In this document: positions 23,963 to 34,745 of the stretch, piece after piece
Layout: each line of letters begins with the position of its first letter
How positions within the stretch are numbered: the stretch's first letter is position 1
Assembly: GCA_035771175.1 (NCBI GenBank)
Contig: CM069600.1
Location: 12,907,920 to 12,971,919, forward strand
Length of the DNA stretch: 64,000 nt
Direction of reading: 5' to 3'
Source: Paratinospora sagittata
Lineage: Eukaryota > Streptophyta > Magnoliopsida > Ranunculales > Menispermaceae
The notes under the pieces: model-generated
What the model was told of the DNA's origin: nothing
Database searches by the model: none
The model's input: only the letters and a program-made list of their open reading frames with translations
Position numbers and translations under genes: made by a program

Positions 23963-25099
23963 TAATCAATCTTTATAGTTTCATTTTCTTTTATGATGGG
24001 TTAACATATTTAGAACTTTTTTCAAAGAATTTCTTATTTATCAACAATAAATATATAATATATGTTAAAAACTCTAGGTCCTTATAGTGGTTTAATTCTT
24101 TTAAAGTAATAATGTGCTTGGAATTTTAGGTTTATTTCCTTCATAATAAGTTTTATATTGGATTAGCTTAGTTGTAATTTCCCCCCTTCTTAATCAATTT
24201 TTTATCAATGATTGAAGTACCAAAGGCATTTTTTAGAGTCCCACATCATCACCAAGGAAAGAAAAGTTTGTAATTCATCTATGAAAGATCCTCTCTAACC
24301 ACTATCGCAGCTTTCCTTTGAAAACTCCATGTGGCGAGAAAGCAAAACAAAGGGAGTGAGTCTAGATTACGACAATATCGAATGGTGAAGGGTCAATAAA
24401 AATGGTATTGAAATTAATCCCCAACGACAAGTGTTCTGGCAAGGACATAAGGTCCCAAGGCACCGGCCTGTGATAGTCTCACATCAAACAAGAGGAAAAC
24501 GTTTGTGATGATGATGTCAAGACATTGAGCCTGTTGCTAGGAAAGGAAATCAATATATTTGTTCTATGAAGTTATGTCTAATTGCTAGCAAGGCCTTTTC
24601 CAAAAGCCCAAATGATGAGAAAGCAAAATTGAGGCAGAGTAAGTTTGAAATCATATGATAGTGGTTGGCAAAGTGTTGTTAAATTTTTTTGCAAATCTCT
24701 AGGTATTTTTTTTCTATATGTTATTTCACCATGGCTTGATACATCAAGAATACGTAGTGAAACTTTTAAAGTTTATGTTTAAATTCCTTTGTAATGGATT
24801 ATTACATTGGACGATGTAGATTAGCTTTAGTTTTGAATATGAGATTTTAAATTCTACAAGATCTCTATGCATAGTCCACGTATTTTTAAGTGATTAATTG
24901 AAGCATTCCTATTTTCTATTCGTGAGTATATGCAAAGTTGATGTTTAAAATATTTTTTTTACTAAATGTATTTCATAAAATATAAAGTAGTAACAACCAT
25001 TCTATTAGAATCATGAATCGCAATTGAATTGTTTCAAGGCTTGGTAAATCAAGTCAAGATTTGGGTCAATGTATTGTAAGACTCACAATACAAATGTGA

Positions 25100-25106
<7 letters not shown>

Positions 25107-25137
<31 letters not shown>
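25107..25137. repeat. (TA)n microsatellite
   Basis: About 15 TA units in EXO1 intron 1. Confidence 0.9.
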
Positions 25138-25138
<1 letters not shown>

Positions 25139-26075
25139 AGTACTCGTACAGTCATAACGGCATTAGTGTTTCTTTTAGCTTATCAACAATTAAGAAAAAC
25201 TCATGAAATAAATTAATTGAATTCACTAGTGATTCTCTACCAATTCAATCTAATTAAGACTAATGCACTAGCAAATTACAAGTGTAGTGATTTAACAACC
25301 CAATTTGTGGTAATTGAATCAAATCATGAATCATACAATACATCGATTTGAGTTGTGATTCTAGTTACTATGGTAATAAGTAACTTCACCCTTTTTTTCC
25401 TTTCTTTTTTTCTTTTTGTTATTTCCTCAAGTGGATTTTGAACTTGCCCATTAGATCCAACTCATGTGTAATTCTATTTATTAAGCTGTTTCAAAAAGTA
25501 TTTTCTGCTCTATAAGTCGCACAATTATTATGAAGAATTACAGATAGATGTAGTAAGCTGTATTCTAACCATTACCTAGTTAGATAAATACTCTAGCTAT
25601 GAAATCATTCATAGAAAGCATTACACTGCATTGGGTAAAGAACAAATGCTAGCATAAACAAAATAATAAAAGGTCAAAGAAACTAAAAATCAAGTAATCG
25701 GACCGCTATACCTTAAAAAAAAAAACCCTACATTTGCAGCGAATTTCCATTGATCATCAAATCGTCACATCCAAAAAAAAAATTTAAAAATCAAAATTCA
25801 AAATAAATAACTTAACAGAACTTCGTGGCTTCAAGATCCTAAAATGCATTGAAATGCAAACACAGAAGTGAATCTGATCTTGAAAATTAACTACCCAAAC
25901 TTCTTCTTCTTCTTCTTTTCAAATTAACCTTGATTTGGGTAAGGTATCATCTCAAATTTGTCAGTCAACGAAACGAAAACATCACAGAAATCGCAATGCC
26001 GGAAGATAAAATCAAGAAAAAAAATATATAATAATAATAGTAATAATAATAATAAACGAGGGTTTGTGATTTTAC

Positions 26076-26236
26076 CTAGTAGTAGGCTGGCCCTTGCAGA
26101 GTTCCTTGCTGCAAGACAACGCACCTTTATGGAGCCAAGAATACGTATCTACGGCTACACAACAACCTTCCAGATCCTTTACGTGGATCGATACCATTAT
26201 TGATTTCAACAGAGGTAAGAGTCCTTGAATCCCCAT
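26076..26236 (-). CDS. EXO1: Exonuclease 1 (EXO1), exon 1 with start codon
   Basis: First 53 codons plus two bases of EXO1. The protein starts MGIQGLLPLLKSI, the invariant N-terminus of the family, where Gly2 must be exposed for DNA binding. It continues through HVKDLEGCCVAVDTYSWLH, with catalytic Asp30, to KELCKGQPTT. The ATG at 26236 is chosen because upstream in-frame residues are a Lys-rich low-complexity string and EXO1 proteins begin MGIQGLL. Donor AG/GTAAAA at 26076/26075 leaves a split Arg codon that exon 2 completes. Together the two exons encode 93 intact residues, so the gene may be functional with very long introns, or 3'-truncated outside or within this window. Confidence 0.92.
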
Positions 26237-26419
26237 TTCCTTTGCTCTTTTTTTTTTTTTTTTTATTAACAACAACAACAAGTGTAGTAGTAGATACGAA
26301 GCTTGATGTTGCAGCCAAGAAAAGAAGGAAGAGAAACCGACGGGGTTCGCTTTGGGAGGGGGGGAAAAAATGGCGGGAGCGTGGTGGGCCCAATACAGTT
26401 TTGGAAAGGGATTTTTAGA
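26237..26419 (-). promoter_or_regulatory. EXO1: Probable EXO1 5' UTR and proximal promoter
   Basis: Between the start codon and the MULE lie a poly-A run (minus strand), an 'aacaacaaca' stretch, and an upstream block with the palindrome TGGGCCCA at 26385-26392, a site II-type element (TGGGCY) common in plant genes for proliferation. A GGCGGGAG at 26372-26379 resembles an E2F site but lacks the full consensus. Both fit a DNA-repair gene expressed in dividing cells; neither is proven. Confidence 0.5.
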
Positions 26420-26565
26420 AGAGCTTTTGACTTGATTGCTCTTAAAAAATAAAAAAAATTTATAAATGTCATCAAAATCTAAATAATGACCGATTTGTTA
26501 TAGTTTAACAATTCAAAGCTCAGTCAGCCAACACAGTGGCACCACATGGGCTTAGAGAGATACAG

Positions 26566-27396
26566 TAGGCTTTTGACATGATTACTCTTCAAAAAAAATA
26601 TAATTTTACAAATACCATCCACATACAAATAATGACCCATTTGTCACATTTTACTATTCATAGTACAGTCAGCGTACCAAACAAGCGCCACGTAGGCGCA
26701 GAGGTGGCATTTAGTGAATAGAATGCGTCTTTTCCCTTCACAAATTTTTTTTTTAAAGTGCTTCCCTTGAAATTTTTTTTTTTTTAAGTAAAGGGAATGC
26801 GTCTTTTGAAAAGACGTCTTCCCTTTAAAAAAAATTTTTTGCACCAGTAAGTTTTTTTTTTTGAATTACAAACAATGAACACAGCCTTGGATTCTTTCCC
26901 GATCAAGCCTATGTAAAGTCAACACAGCCTTGGATTCTTTCCAAACAAATGCAAGTAGCCCGTCTTGAATTACAAACAATGAACCATGCTTAGAGCCTGG
27001 ATATCTAAAACCATACCCATTTGCAATACCCTCCCCACTGTAAGCATGCTTTACATCCACTGGGAGAGAATCTCCATCAATGAAGATTGTTTAATTGACA
27101 CAGTTTATTTAATTGACACAGTTGAGTAGGAATAGGGCCATGAAGATTGTTTCCCTTCCAAAGCAAAACTCTCAAGTTTCAACAGCGTCTTTCTTAAAAT
27201 AAAATAAAAATTCAAGGGAATGCGTCTTTTCAAAAGACGCCTTCCCTTCACTAAATGCCACCTCCGCGCCCATGTGGCGCTTGTTTGGCACGCTGACTGT
27301 GCTATGAACAGTAAAATATGGCAAATGGATCATTATTTGTATGTGAATGGTATTTGTGAAATTATTTTTTTTAAAGGGTAATCATGTCAAAAGCCC
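26566..27396. mobile_element. Inner non-autonomous MULE nested in the outer one, perfect 9-bp TSD
   Basis: Flanked by identical GAGATACAG at 26557-26565 and 27397-27405. Terminal inverted repeats start (T/G)(A/G)GGCTTTTGACATGATTAC and extend about 190 bp (26566-26760 against 27205-27396), diverged but clearly related to those of the outer element. Palindromes CGTCTTTTGAAAAGACG (26800-26816) and GCGTCTTTTCAAAAGACGC (27222-27240) lie inside the arms. The centre (26861-27190) is unrelated, host-like sequence. Confidence 0.9.
26861..27190 (-). pseudogene. Possible captured gene fragment in the inner MULE
   Basis: The non-repeat centre encodes a 64-residue open stretch on the minus strand (MDVKHAYSGEGIANGYGFRY at its start) with ordinary protein composition, unlike the AT-rich arms. 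I do not recognise the family. Internal duplications are present: a 20-mer starting ttgaattaca at 26861 and 26965, and a 20-mer starting cacagccttg at 26880 and 26923. This fits a Pack-MULE-style capture that later duplicated. It could also be a chance frame. Confidence 0.35.
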
Positions 27397-27513
27397 GAGA
27401 TACAGCAGTTAAAAAGCTGTCTTTTAAAAAGATGTCTTTCACAAAAAAAAATTGTATGGAATGCGTCTTTTGAAAACACACCTTCCATACAAAAAATTAT
27501 TTTCTTTTTTGAA

Positions 27514-27544
27514 TAGAAGGCATCTTTTTGAAAGATGCCTTCTA
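27514..27544. repeat. Perfect 14-bp stem hairpin in the outer MULE
   Basis: Arms TAGAAGGCATCTTT and AAAGATGCCTTCTA around TTG. It is the strongest of the (G)GCGTCTTTT/AAAAGACGC hairpins at 26800, 27222, 27514 and 27580. Confidence 0.85.
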
Positions 27545-27834
27545 TACTAAAAACAAAACGAAAATTGTTTTATGAAAATCGTCTTTTGAAAAGACGTCTT
27601 CTTAACTGCTGCACCTCACTAAGTCCACGTGGCGCCACTGTGTCGGCTGACTGAGCTTTGAATTGTCAAACTATGACAAACCAGTCATTATTTAAATTTT
27701 GATGGCATTTGTAAACATTGTTTATTTTTTAAGGGCAATCAAGTCAAAAGCCTATTTTTAGAGTTTTAGTTTCAAAAATTAGTGTAAAAAAAAACAATTT
27801 TACTCTTTTATGTGCATTTAATGTTAACACCTAT

Positions 27835-28490
27835 GCGGACGAGATTTTTCTCTTCCAATCACTTCTAGTACGTTTGCACATCTCAATAAGTGCCCTTTAG
27901 TTATCTTAGGCGGCCATACCTTGCACTGAAGTCTCGATAAATTTCTGACCCCTCCAATTTGATTTCAAGCCTACATTAAGCCTTTATTTCAAACTTGAGC
28001 TATTTAAGGCCACTACCGACTATCCGTTGGGATTTTTCTCTTCCAACCACTTTCAACACGCCCCAATAAATATCCTATAGTTGTCCTAGGCGAACCCGCA
28101 CTGGAGTCCCAATAAGTTTTTGACCCAACCCCCCTAATATGATTTCAAACCTATGTTAAACCTTTATATCCAACTTGAGCAATTTAAGGCCACCACTGGC
28201 TATCCGTCAATATTTTCTCTTTCAACCACTTTCAACACGCCCCAATAAGTGTCTTATAGTTGTCCTAGGTGGTCATACCCCGCACCGAAGTTTCGATGAA
28301 TTTTTTACCCCACCACCAAATTTCAAGCCTACGTTAAGCTTTTATTTTCAAGTGTTTTGGCAATTTAAGTCTATCATGGGCTATCTGTCAGAATTTTCTC
28401 TTCCAAACCACTCTCAGCATATCCCAATAAGGGTCCTATAGCTGTCCTAGGTGGTCATACCCTACACCGAAGTCCTGGTAAATTTTAGTT
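27835..28490. repeat. Tandem array of about 180 bp, 3.5 copies
   Basis: The phrase 'ttttctcttccaaccacttt' with variants starts at about 27843, 28031, 28211 and 28391. Each is followed by an 'ccaataagtgt' phrase, 'tagttgtcctaggcgg', 'tgaccccac' and 'tttcaagcctacgttaagcc'. Copies are diverged by perhaps 15-20%. It is non-coding; a frame at 28175-28441 is incidental. The unit length is typical of plant satellites, but the array is short. Confidence 0.8.
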
Positions 28491-28779
28491 CCCACACTTC
28501 AAAGGAGCATCCCAATTAAACAAGAAAAATTATAAGTCAACACCCATTACTTCATAAATTGACTCTAACTGGTATGTTCGCAATTATAAATATAAATAAA
28601 TTATATTTAGTACAAATAACTCTAACGATTAAATTTTTAAATCAACTAAAATTTTGAATTTCTAATTGAGATCGACAAATTGAATCCTAATAATGAATGT
28701 TAGGTTTCCTATATGAAACCATGCTTACATCATTCAAGGAAATAACTGCTTCTACCATAATTACAAATGTTTGTACATA
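28491..28779. other. AT-rich DNA, nothing recognised
   Basis: No gene or repeat structure supported. Confidence 0.5.
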
Positions 28780-29230
28780 ACAACAAATGAATATCTATGT
28801 TTGACACCAAGAACAAACTCTCCTTTGACGTGAACATTTTCGAAATACTTGTAATTCGGGAGGATTTTGTATTGGTTGTGAAAGACCTTCATTAATGAGT
28901 TGTGAAGGATCCTCAAATACATGTGGCTCGTGGTTGTGACTGTGAGGACTTTTTAACAGGCCTAATGCAGCCTCTTCAAGAGGCGGCATCCGCTTTGTTA
29001 AAAATGTGGCATACAAGATTTTTTGTTACCGCGCATGTAGGTCAATTTGCATGGCGTCTCCTCAAGAAGCGACATTAATTTTATTTTATGGCGCCTTTTG
29101 AAGAGGTGACATTCTTCTGATTTATTTTATTTTTAAAATCACCAAGTTCGCGCCGATGTAGCACCAATATGTCCAAAACTTGCATAGTTTTAGATATACT
29201 ATTGTTTGTCGCCTATTTCTGGATATAAAA
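28780..29230. repeat. Hairpin-rich debris resembling MULE interior
   Basis: Contains GCCTCTTCAAGAGGC (28970-28984) and two diverged relatives near 29055 and 29090 (cgtctcctcaagaagcga; cgccttttgaagaggtga). These recall the CTTTTGAAAAG hairpins of the MULEs at 26420-27753. A 73-residue minus-strand frame at 28795-29016 is unrecognised. Confidence 0.4.
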
Positions 29231-29265
29231 ATAATAATCATGCCTATACATCTAAAAAACCCATA

Positions 29266-29320
29266 GATCGGTCAAAATATTGATCGATTGTTGATCTATC
29301 GATCAACTTTTTGACCGATC
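29266..29320. repeat. Long inverted repeat (hairpin)
   Basis: GATCGGTCAAAA/TTTTTGACCGATC and TTGATCGAT/ATCGATCAA arms enclose a short loop, giving a stem of about 21 bp with one interruption. Confidence 0.8.
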
Positions 29321-29394
29321 GATAGTAAATGATTCTTTAATTTTAAATAGTCATAACTTTTTCTAGAGTTTTAACATTTTATGCATTTAATGTC

Positions 29395-29545
29395 TTTCCA
29401 CATTTTACATGCATTTAACGTTTAACGGGCACTGAAGTGGTCATCGGTGATAAGAAAGTCACTTAAAGTTCGTTGTTTTGTCGATCTTTTCCTCCTTTTT
29501 CCAACGTTTTTTGAATCACTCAAATCGGAGTTCGGATGAAAAAGT
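29395..29545 (+). repeat. Left arm of a large inverted repeat
   Basis: This segment (ttttacatgcatttaacgtt, then gtggtcatcggtgat, aagtcacttaaag, ttgaatcactcaaatcgg) reappears inverted at 32735-32850 and again, more diverged, at 32880-33025. The arms bracket the solo LTR at 29958-32641 and may be the termini of an older transposon. Confidence 0.7.
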
Positions 29546-29957
29546 AAAGAATCGTTTACTTCCCAATTTGATCATTAATGTTGCCTTTACAACATTTGAA
29601 CCAAATACCAAATGTAGCCTTATTTTCTTTTCGTTGCTCATACTTTTCATTACTCATGGGCAACTGATTCGATATGTTTAACCGTCATGCCAACGAACCA
29701 TATGAAGATCCCACACCTTCTTGATTACCTCAACAATTTCAGTCCCATGCTCCAAAAACATTACCCAAACGTAAGTCTGATAACACTAAATAATGACTCG
29801 TCTTAAAAGTAATAACTCGGCCCCCACTTCGTTACAACTTACATCCAATTTCTTGTACTTCATGAACTCTGGAGAGATCTCCTTCCATTACCATGAGCCA
29901 CTCTAGTCTTTAAGAATTAGTCACGTTGAACGTAGAGTTGGGTAGTTGCAGACAAAC
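29546..29957. other. Unassigned sequence between the inverted arm and the solo LTR
   Basis: No credible gene. Probably the interior of the element delimited by the inverted arms. Confidence 0.4.
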
Positions 29958-32151
29958 TGTAACACCCCGTAGTTTTAATTAAATACATACGTTAAATTAC
30001 GCATATATCGAGATGTCTAATACAATAATACACGTAGTTTATACGCAAGAGGCAAATATATGTGTATATGATAAATAAATAAAATTATTAAATGAAGATG
30101 ATACATATGAGATCATCCAATATGGGTGCTTACAATTTTTTTAAAAAATGGAGTTGAATTAAATTGATTAATTTATGGGTTTGGTTAATGAAATATGTGG
30201 ATTGGAGTATGCTTTAATGACTTAATGAATAATATGATTTAATGAATGAAAGTTAAATATTAAAATGGGAAGTTGCTTTATTAAGTTAGATGAGGTGCAT
30301 AAGATCATTTTTTTATATATATTTTTAATCTCTCTCAATTCTAATCCATATCTCTCTAACGTTGAAAAAAAAAGAGAGAAGAAAGAAGAACGGCGAAGAA
30401 GGGAAGAGAGAAACGCAGGATGAGCGAAATCAAGACCCGGGGTAAGTGATTTTCACTCTATTTCTTCGTGAAATTAATATCTAAGCTAGATGTAACGATT
30501 CTAGCGGAGTAATTTTAGCTATGGGAGTCGTTTTACAGTATGTTCGAAAGGTGGAAAAACACCCCCTAGACTATAGAAGCCCCGAATATGTGGTTCGATT
30601 TCATTTATTTGTTCATTTGGAATTTTTATAGCCGTTGGAAGTTGTTGGAAGTTAGAGTTTATATTGGAGACCTTTCGAATCATATAAAAACCCGATGAAA
30701 CTCTATTTTAAGGCTATAGAATGGTAGAATGCACTGTTACAAGTCCATCGATGCAAATTTCATGATTTTTGGAGACCGTTTGACAATTTTAGTAAAAATT
30801 TATATGTTTCTAATGAACAGTGACGTGAATAGTACTGTGATCATATCCTGTGAATAAAATGGAATTAGAGTCCAATGAAACTCCGGTTTGAGATCATAGA
30901 ATCGTAGAGAACTGAATTTCGGACGTTTCGATGTTAAGATCATGATTTTTGGATATGCTTTGATATTTTTAGTAGCTAAATATATGATGTTTGTGAGTAA
31001 AATTGACTTTGAATGCCTCCGTGAACGTGTAAAACCTTAGTAAAATACCTGTTGAAGGTAGTAGAATGGTAGTATGACGGATTTTACACATGTCGAGGTT
31101 GACAGAATAATTTTTGGAATGTTCTATATTTTTAATAAAATTGATATATGTTCCAAGAGAAAAATAAAACTGAGAACTAGTGAAAATATGAATTAAAAAT
31201 CTATTTTCATTGTTCTTTATTGTGGAAATATCTAGATTGACCATAGAAACGAGATAGTAGTTTCTTCAACTGCTTATGAGTCCTAAATTGAGTTGGAATT
31301 TAAAGTCACAAAATGTGTATAATATTTTTAAGGTTGATCATTATTATTGGTGATTTGAAGTGAGTTGAGAAATTAAATATATAAATAGATATGAATAAAT
31401 GAAATTGAATTATGGAGTGGTTGTGACAGGTTGAATTAGTTGGATTTAAATTGGAGCTGGACTTGAAAGCGACGGTGATTGCAATTAAGTTGAAAAGTCC
31501 TGTACTGTGAGTATATTTTCTTGATTTTGGTTCTTGTATGACATTTTAAATATATGAAATGTTTGAATGTAAATATGCTATGCATATAATGTTGCATTGT
31601 GTTTTAATTTGCATTCATAAATGATTTCTTTTTAGCATTGGAGCTTGTGAGACTTGCAAATGTAAGTTGGTGTCATTTCGTTATGAATTAGACCCGGATG
31701 AGTGTTATGCGTAACTTCATTGTCAGTAGGCCTGTCCTAACAAGGATTGGAGATCCTTAAAATGACTGTGAATTGGGTAATGAGAGGCTGTGGCTACCTT
31801 CTAACGACCATACAAGGGTTAGACCAGCTCTTTTGCCTTGAAGGAGGGAGATTGTGAATTTCATGGAAAAATGATGCATTGTTTCCTTGAAAACTCATGA
31901 AATCTATGTTGTTGCCATGTATGATATATTCGTTGATTGATGCATATGTTTAATACTTGTTTGAAATGATTTTAAATGTTATATTTTCCTACATGCATAT
32001 AATTGTCATTTCAAGAAATATATTCACTGAGCTTTGCTCACTCCATTTCCTCCAATATTTCAGGTACCGAGTCGAAGGGAAAAAGGAAAGCTAGAGAGTG
32101 ATCGACTCGTGACTCGGATCGTTACTTTATTGATGTAGGTATACATTGGAG

Positions 32152-32219
<68 letters not shown>

Positions 32220-32641
32220 CACATTATATATATGTATTATCATCTAGATGGGATGTGTGGGCATATACAAGATAGCTAACTATATTGGATTATGAAATGA
32301 TAATGATGATGTACATGATTACATAATTACATGGTGGAAAGAAGAGATGATATGATTTGATAAATGAATGAAATGAGAATGGCTAGATGTGTGGAATGAA
32401 TGGAATGATGATTATCTATATATATATTTAATTTGATTTGTGGTATATCAGGAAAAAAAATGTGAATTGTCCATTTTATGGCGAGGTGTTGTCAAAATTT
32501 CTAAAAATTTTGGGAATTATTGTGAATGTTCGTTGAGGCTGACAGTGTATTGTATACTGTATAGGAGTATGTACAATGTATAGTACACTGTGCCGGTCAC
32601 GACGTTTCATGACGTTAGCCTACGTCAGGGGCGTCGTGACA
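29958..32641 (+). mobile_element. Solo LTR of a Ty3/gypsy element, TSD CAAAC
   Basis: Starts TGTAACACCCCGTAG and ends GGGCGTCGTGACA, with identical CAAAC on both sides (29953-29957 and 32642-32646). Segments such as 'acgattctagcggagtaatt' and 'ctatagaagccccgaatatg' are shared with the chromovirus LTRs at 34928 and 43526, so it is a longer relative of that family. It has no internal region; the minus-strand frame at 30969-31244 is incidental. A (TA)n expansion occupies 32154-32217. Confidence 0.9.
32154..32217. repeat. (TA)n microsatellite in the solo LTR
   Basis: About 32 uninterrupted TA units. Confidence 0.95.
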
Positions 32642-32689
32642 CAAACAATATTGTTGACATCTTAAATGTACTACTATTGCAACGACATT

Positions 32690-33025
32690 GCCTATCTGCA
32701 CTGTTGCATGATTTGAGTGATTTGAATTACTCAAACCACTTCGATTTAAGTGATTCAAAAGATGTTGGAAAGAGGAATAAAAGATCTATAAAATCATGTG
32801 CTTTAAGTGACTTTCTAATCACCGGTGACTGTTAAACATTTAATGCATGTAAAAATCTTGAAAAAGTTATGATTATTTAAAGTTAAAGAATCGTTTTAAC
32901 TTTGATTTGAATGATTCAAAATGTGTTGGAAAGATGAAGAAAATATCTACAAAAACCATGTGCTTTAAGTAACTTTCCAATCATCGGTGACCACTCCAAT
33001 GGTTGTTAACCGTCAAATGCATGTA
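32690..33025 (-). repeat. Right arms of the large inverted repeat, tandemly duplicated
   Basis: Two diverged copies (about 32735-32850 and 32880-33025) share phrases such as 'gtgctttaagt', 'actttccaatcatcggtgac' and 'aatgcatgtaaaa'. Both are inverted relative to 29395-29545. Confidence 0.65.
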
Positions 33026-33512
33026 AAAGGGTAAACTTATCTTTTTTTTAAAAAAAAATTGTACTTCAGGACCCAAACAAGAGTTTCAGAAACTGTGGAA
33101 CCTCTACTCTAGATACAGTATGATAAGGGACCATAACTCTAGAAATTCCTTTTAGAAATGCTTGTAGCCACCTGCAGATGCACATGCACTTCAATCGAGG
33201 TTGATCTTTCTTAGGGTCGTTGAACCTGCATTTCTAGGGCGTTGCACGTCGATATTTAAATTACTTTTTTCTAAATTATTGTTTATAATAAGCATATTGG
33301 AAAATTAGTCTTGATTTTGATTTTTTTTTACTTTTTAGTAATTTCTCTTGATCAAAGGTTTGTAGGTTTCCCATCACTGGACTGATTTATTGAAACGAGT
33401 TTGGCTCTCTGCCTTTTCTACTTACAAGATAGAAAGTCACATATAATTGCATGTGTTGTGTGTGGAAAACCCTAATAAGACAAAATGCCACATAACTGTT
33501 TTTTTTTTTTTT
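33026..33512. other. Unassigned non-coding sequence
   Basis: Nothing recognised apart from poly-A and poly-T runs. Confidence 0.4.
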
Positions 33513-33656
33513 GCAAATGCTTTAGAAACACACTTTAGTGACATTGCCTTTGAGAGTTGTTGGATCATCTTGAATAACACATCAACATGTGATTTGAGAC
33601 GATCCAATAACTCTATGCAGTAATGTCAACAAAGTATGTTTGTCAAGTGATGCATT
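33513..33656 (+). other. Extended imperfect hairpin, candidate miRNA precursor or small fold-back MITE
   Basis: The two arms pair along their whole length. The best part is 33552-33574 (gagagttgttggatcatctt...) against 33593-33614 (tttgagacgatccaataact...), with about four mismatches. The apex CACAT/ATGTG closes on a 4-nt loop at 33583-33586. Outer parts (acactttagtgacatt / aatgtcaacaaagtatgtt) also pair. The roughly 144-nt length and near-duplex arm suit a plant pre-miRNA. No known miRNA sequence was recognised, and a fold-back MITE is equally possible. Confidence 0.5.
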
Positions 33657-34524
33657 ACTCTTTTTTTCTTTGAACTTGTGTATGTTTTACTCTCAGTTTT
33701 TTGTTGTTAATTTTGGAATTTGTTGAGTGCCACGGTTGGGATTCTAACCTATATTGCAATGTTTTGAATTTTTTTGGTTTTTTGTTTTGCATTATCTTAA
33801 TTTTCTATTGACTCTCCTTGTGTAATACTTTTTTTGTTCTTTTGTGTTGCATAGATGCTTTGTTGATTGTTTGAATCTCTTCTTTATTTTTATTTTTTTA
33901 GTGTTTTATGTTCTCCATGATGTATAAAAGAGCATAATTCATATGGCTAGGAAAAGGCTTTGATGAGTTTGAGTTGTATTATATTGTCTTTTAGTACTGG
34001 CTATCACTTCACCTTTTGTTTATGATAGTGTGATTGTTAGACATTGAGATGTTGAGAAACAACTTTTGGATTCTTGATTTTAGATATGGTTGTTTGGGAG
34101 AAGGATCGATATGCATAGTTTGGTTGGATTTGTTGAAGTTTTGTATGTTCATTGCGTGTGATTGAAACAATATTTTTTTATAGTTTAAGATTTGTGGTTT
34201 TGGTTGCTGCTTTGCATTTATTAAATGGAGTTGTGCTTATGTGCATCCTTTTTTTCTTAATGTTTTTTTTTTTTTATAATCCCCAAGACGAAAACTCTTT
34301 GTGTTCCCTGTATTTGTTATAATCAAGAGTAGTGGTTTGTTATGTTTTCTTGGACGTAGGTTTTAATTTTAGATTTGGAGCTACTTTTGGCCTATTGTTG
34401 AGTTATTGTTTTTCCATTAATTAGTTGCCAAAGGTAGTACCAAAGAGAACTGTTTTTGTAAGAGTTTATGGTTCAAGAAGGTTGTGCCCAATTATCAGGT
34501 TAAATAAATCTTCTTCCAACTTCT
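33657..34524. other. T-rich non-coding DNA
   Basis: No gene recognised. Bases 34465-34493 (tttatggttcaagaag...) recur at 53793-53822 on the far side of the second copia element. Confidence 0.45.
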
Positions 34525-34703
34525 TGTTGAGATATGTTTCTTTGTAACCTATTATTTCCTTTTGTGGTTTTTTCCAATTCTTGACACTTGTAATTTAGGT
34601 GAAGAGACAAACTTAGTATGTTCTTTTATTATAAAGATATAGCTTGATTGTAGGGATCTAACCTAATTGATTCATCATTATATATATATATATATATATA
34701 TAA

Positions 34704-34745
<42 letters not shown>

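Larger units (their letters stand above)
19057..26075 (-). other. EXO1: EXO1 intron 1, about 7 kb
   Basis: Bounded by a GT donor at 26075-26074 and an AG acceptor at 19058-19057. All open frames inside are short and unrecognised. Contents seen: T/A homopolymers (near 19600, 21670, 23950), a probable retroposon tail at 23700-23962, a (TA)n tract at 25107-25137 and an AAT/TAA microsatellite at about 26025-26055. The rest is AT-rich DNA in which I see nothing. Confidence 0.75.
26420..27753. mobile_element. Outer non-autonomous MULE with perfect 9-bp TSD
   Basis: Flanked by identical ATTTTTAGA at 26411-26419 and 27754-27762. Nine-base duplications are the hallmark of Mutator-like elements. The ends are long inverted repeats: 26420-26565 pairs with 27606-27753, both starting AG(A)GCTTTTGACTTGATTGC. 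The interior right of the inner element (27406-27600) holds several hairpins of the type CGTCTTTTGAAAAGACG. Without the inner insertion it is about 494 bp. It has no transposase. It sits 184 bp upstream of the EXO1 ATG. Confidence 0.9.
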
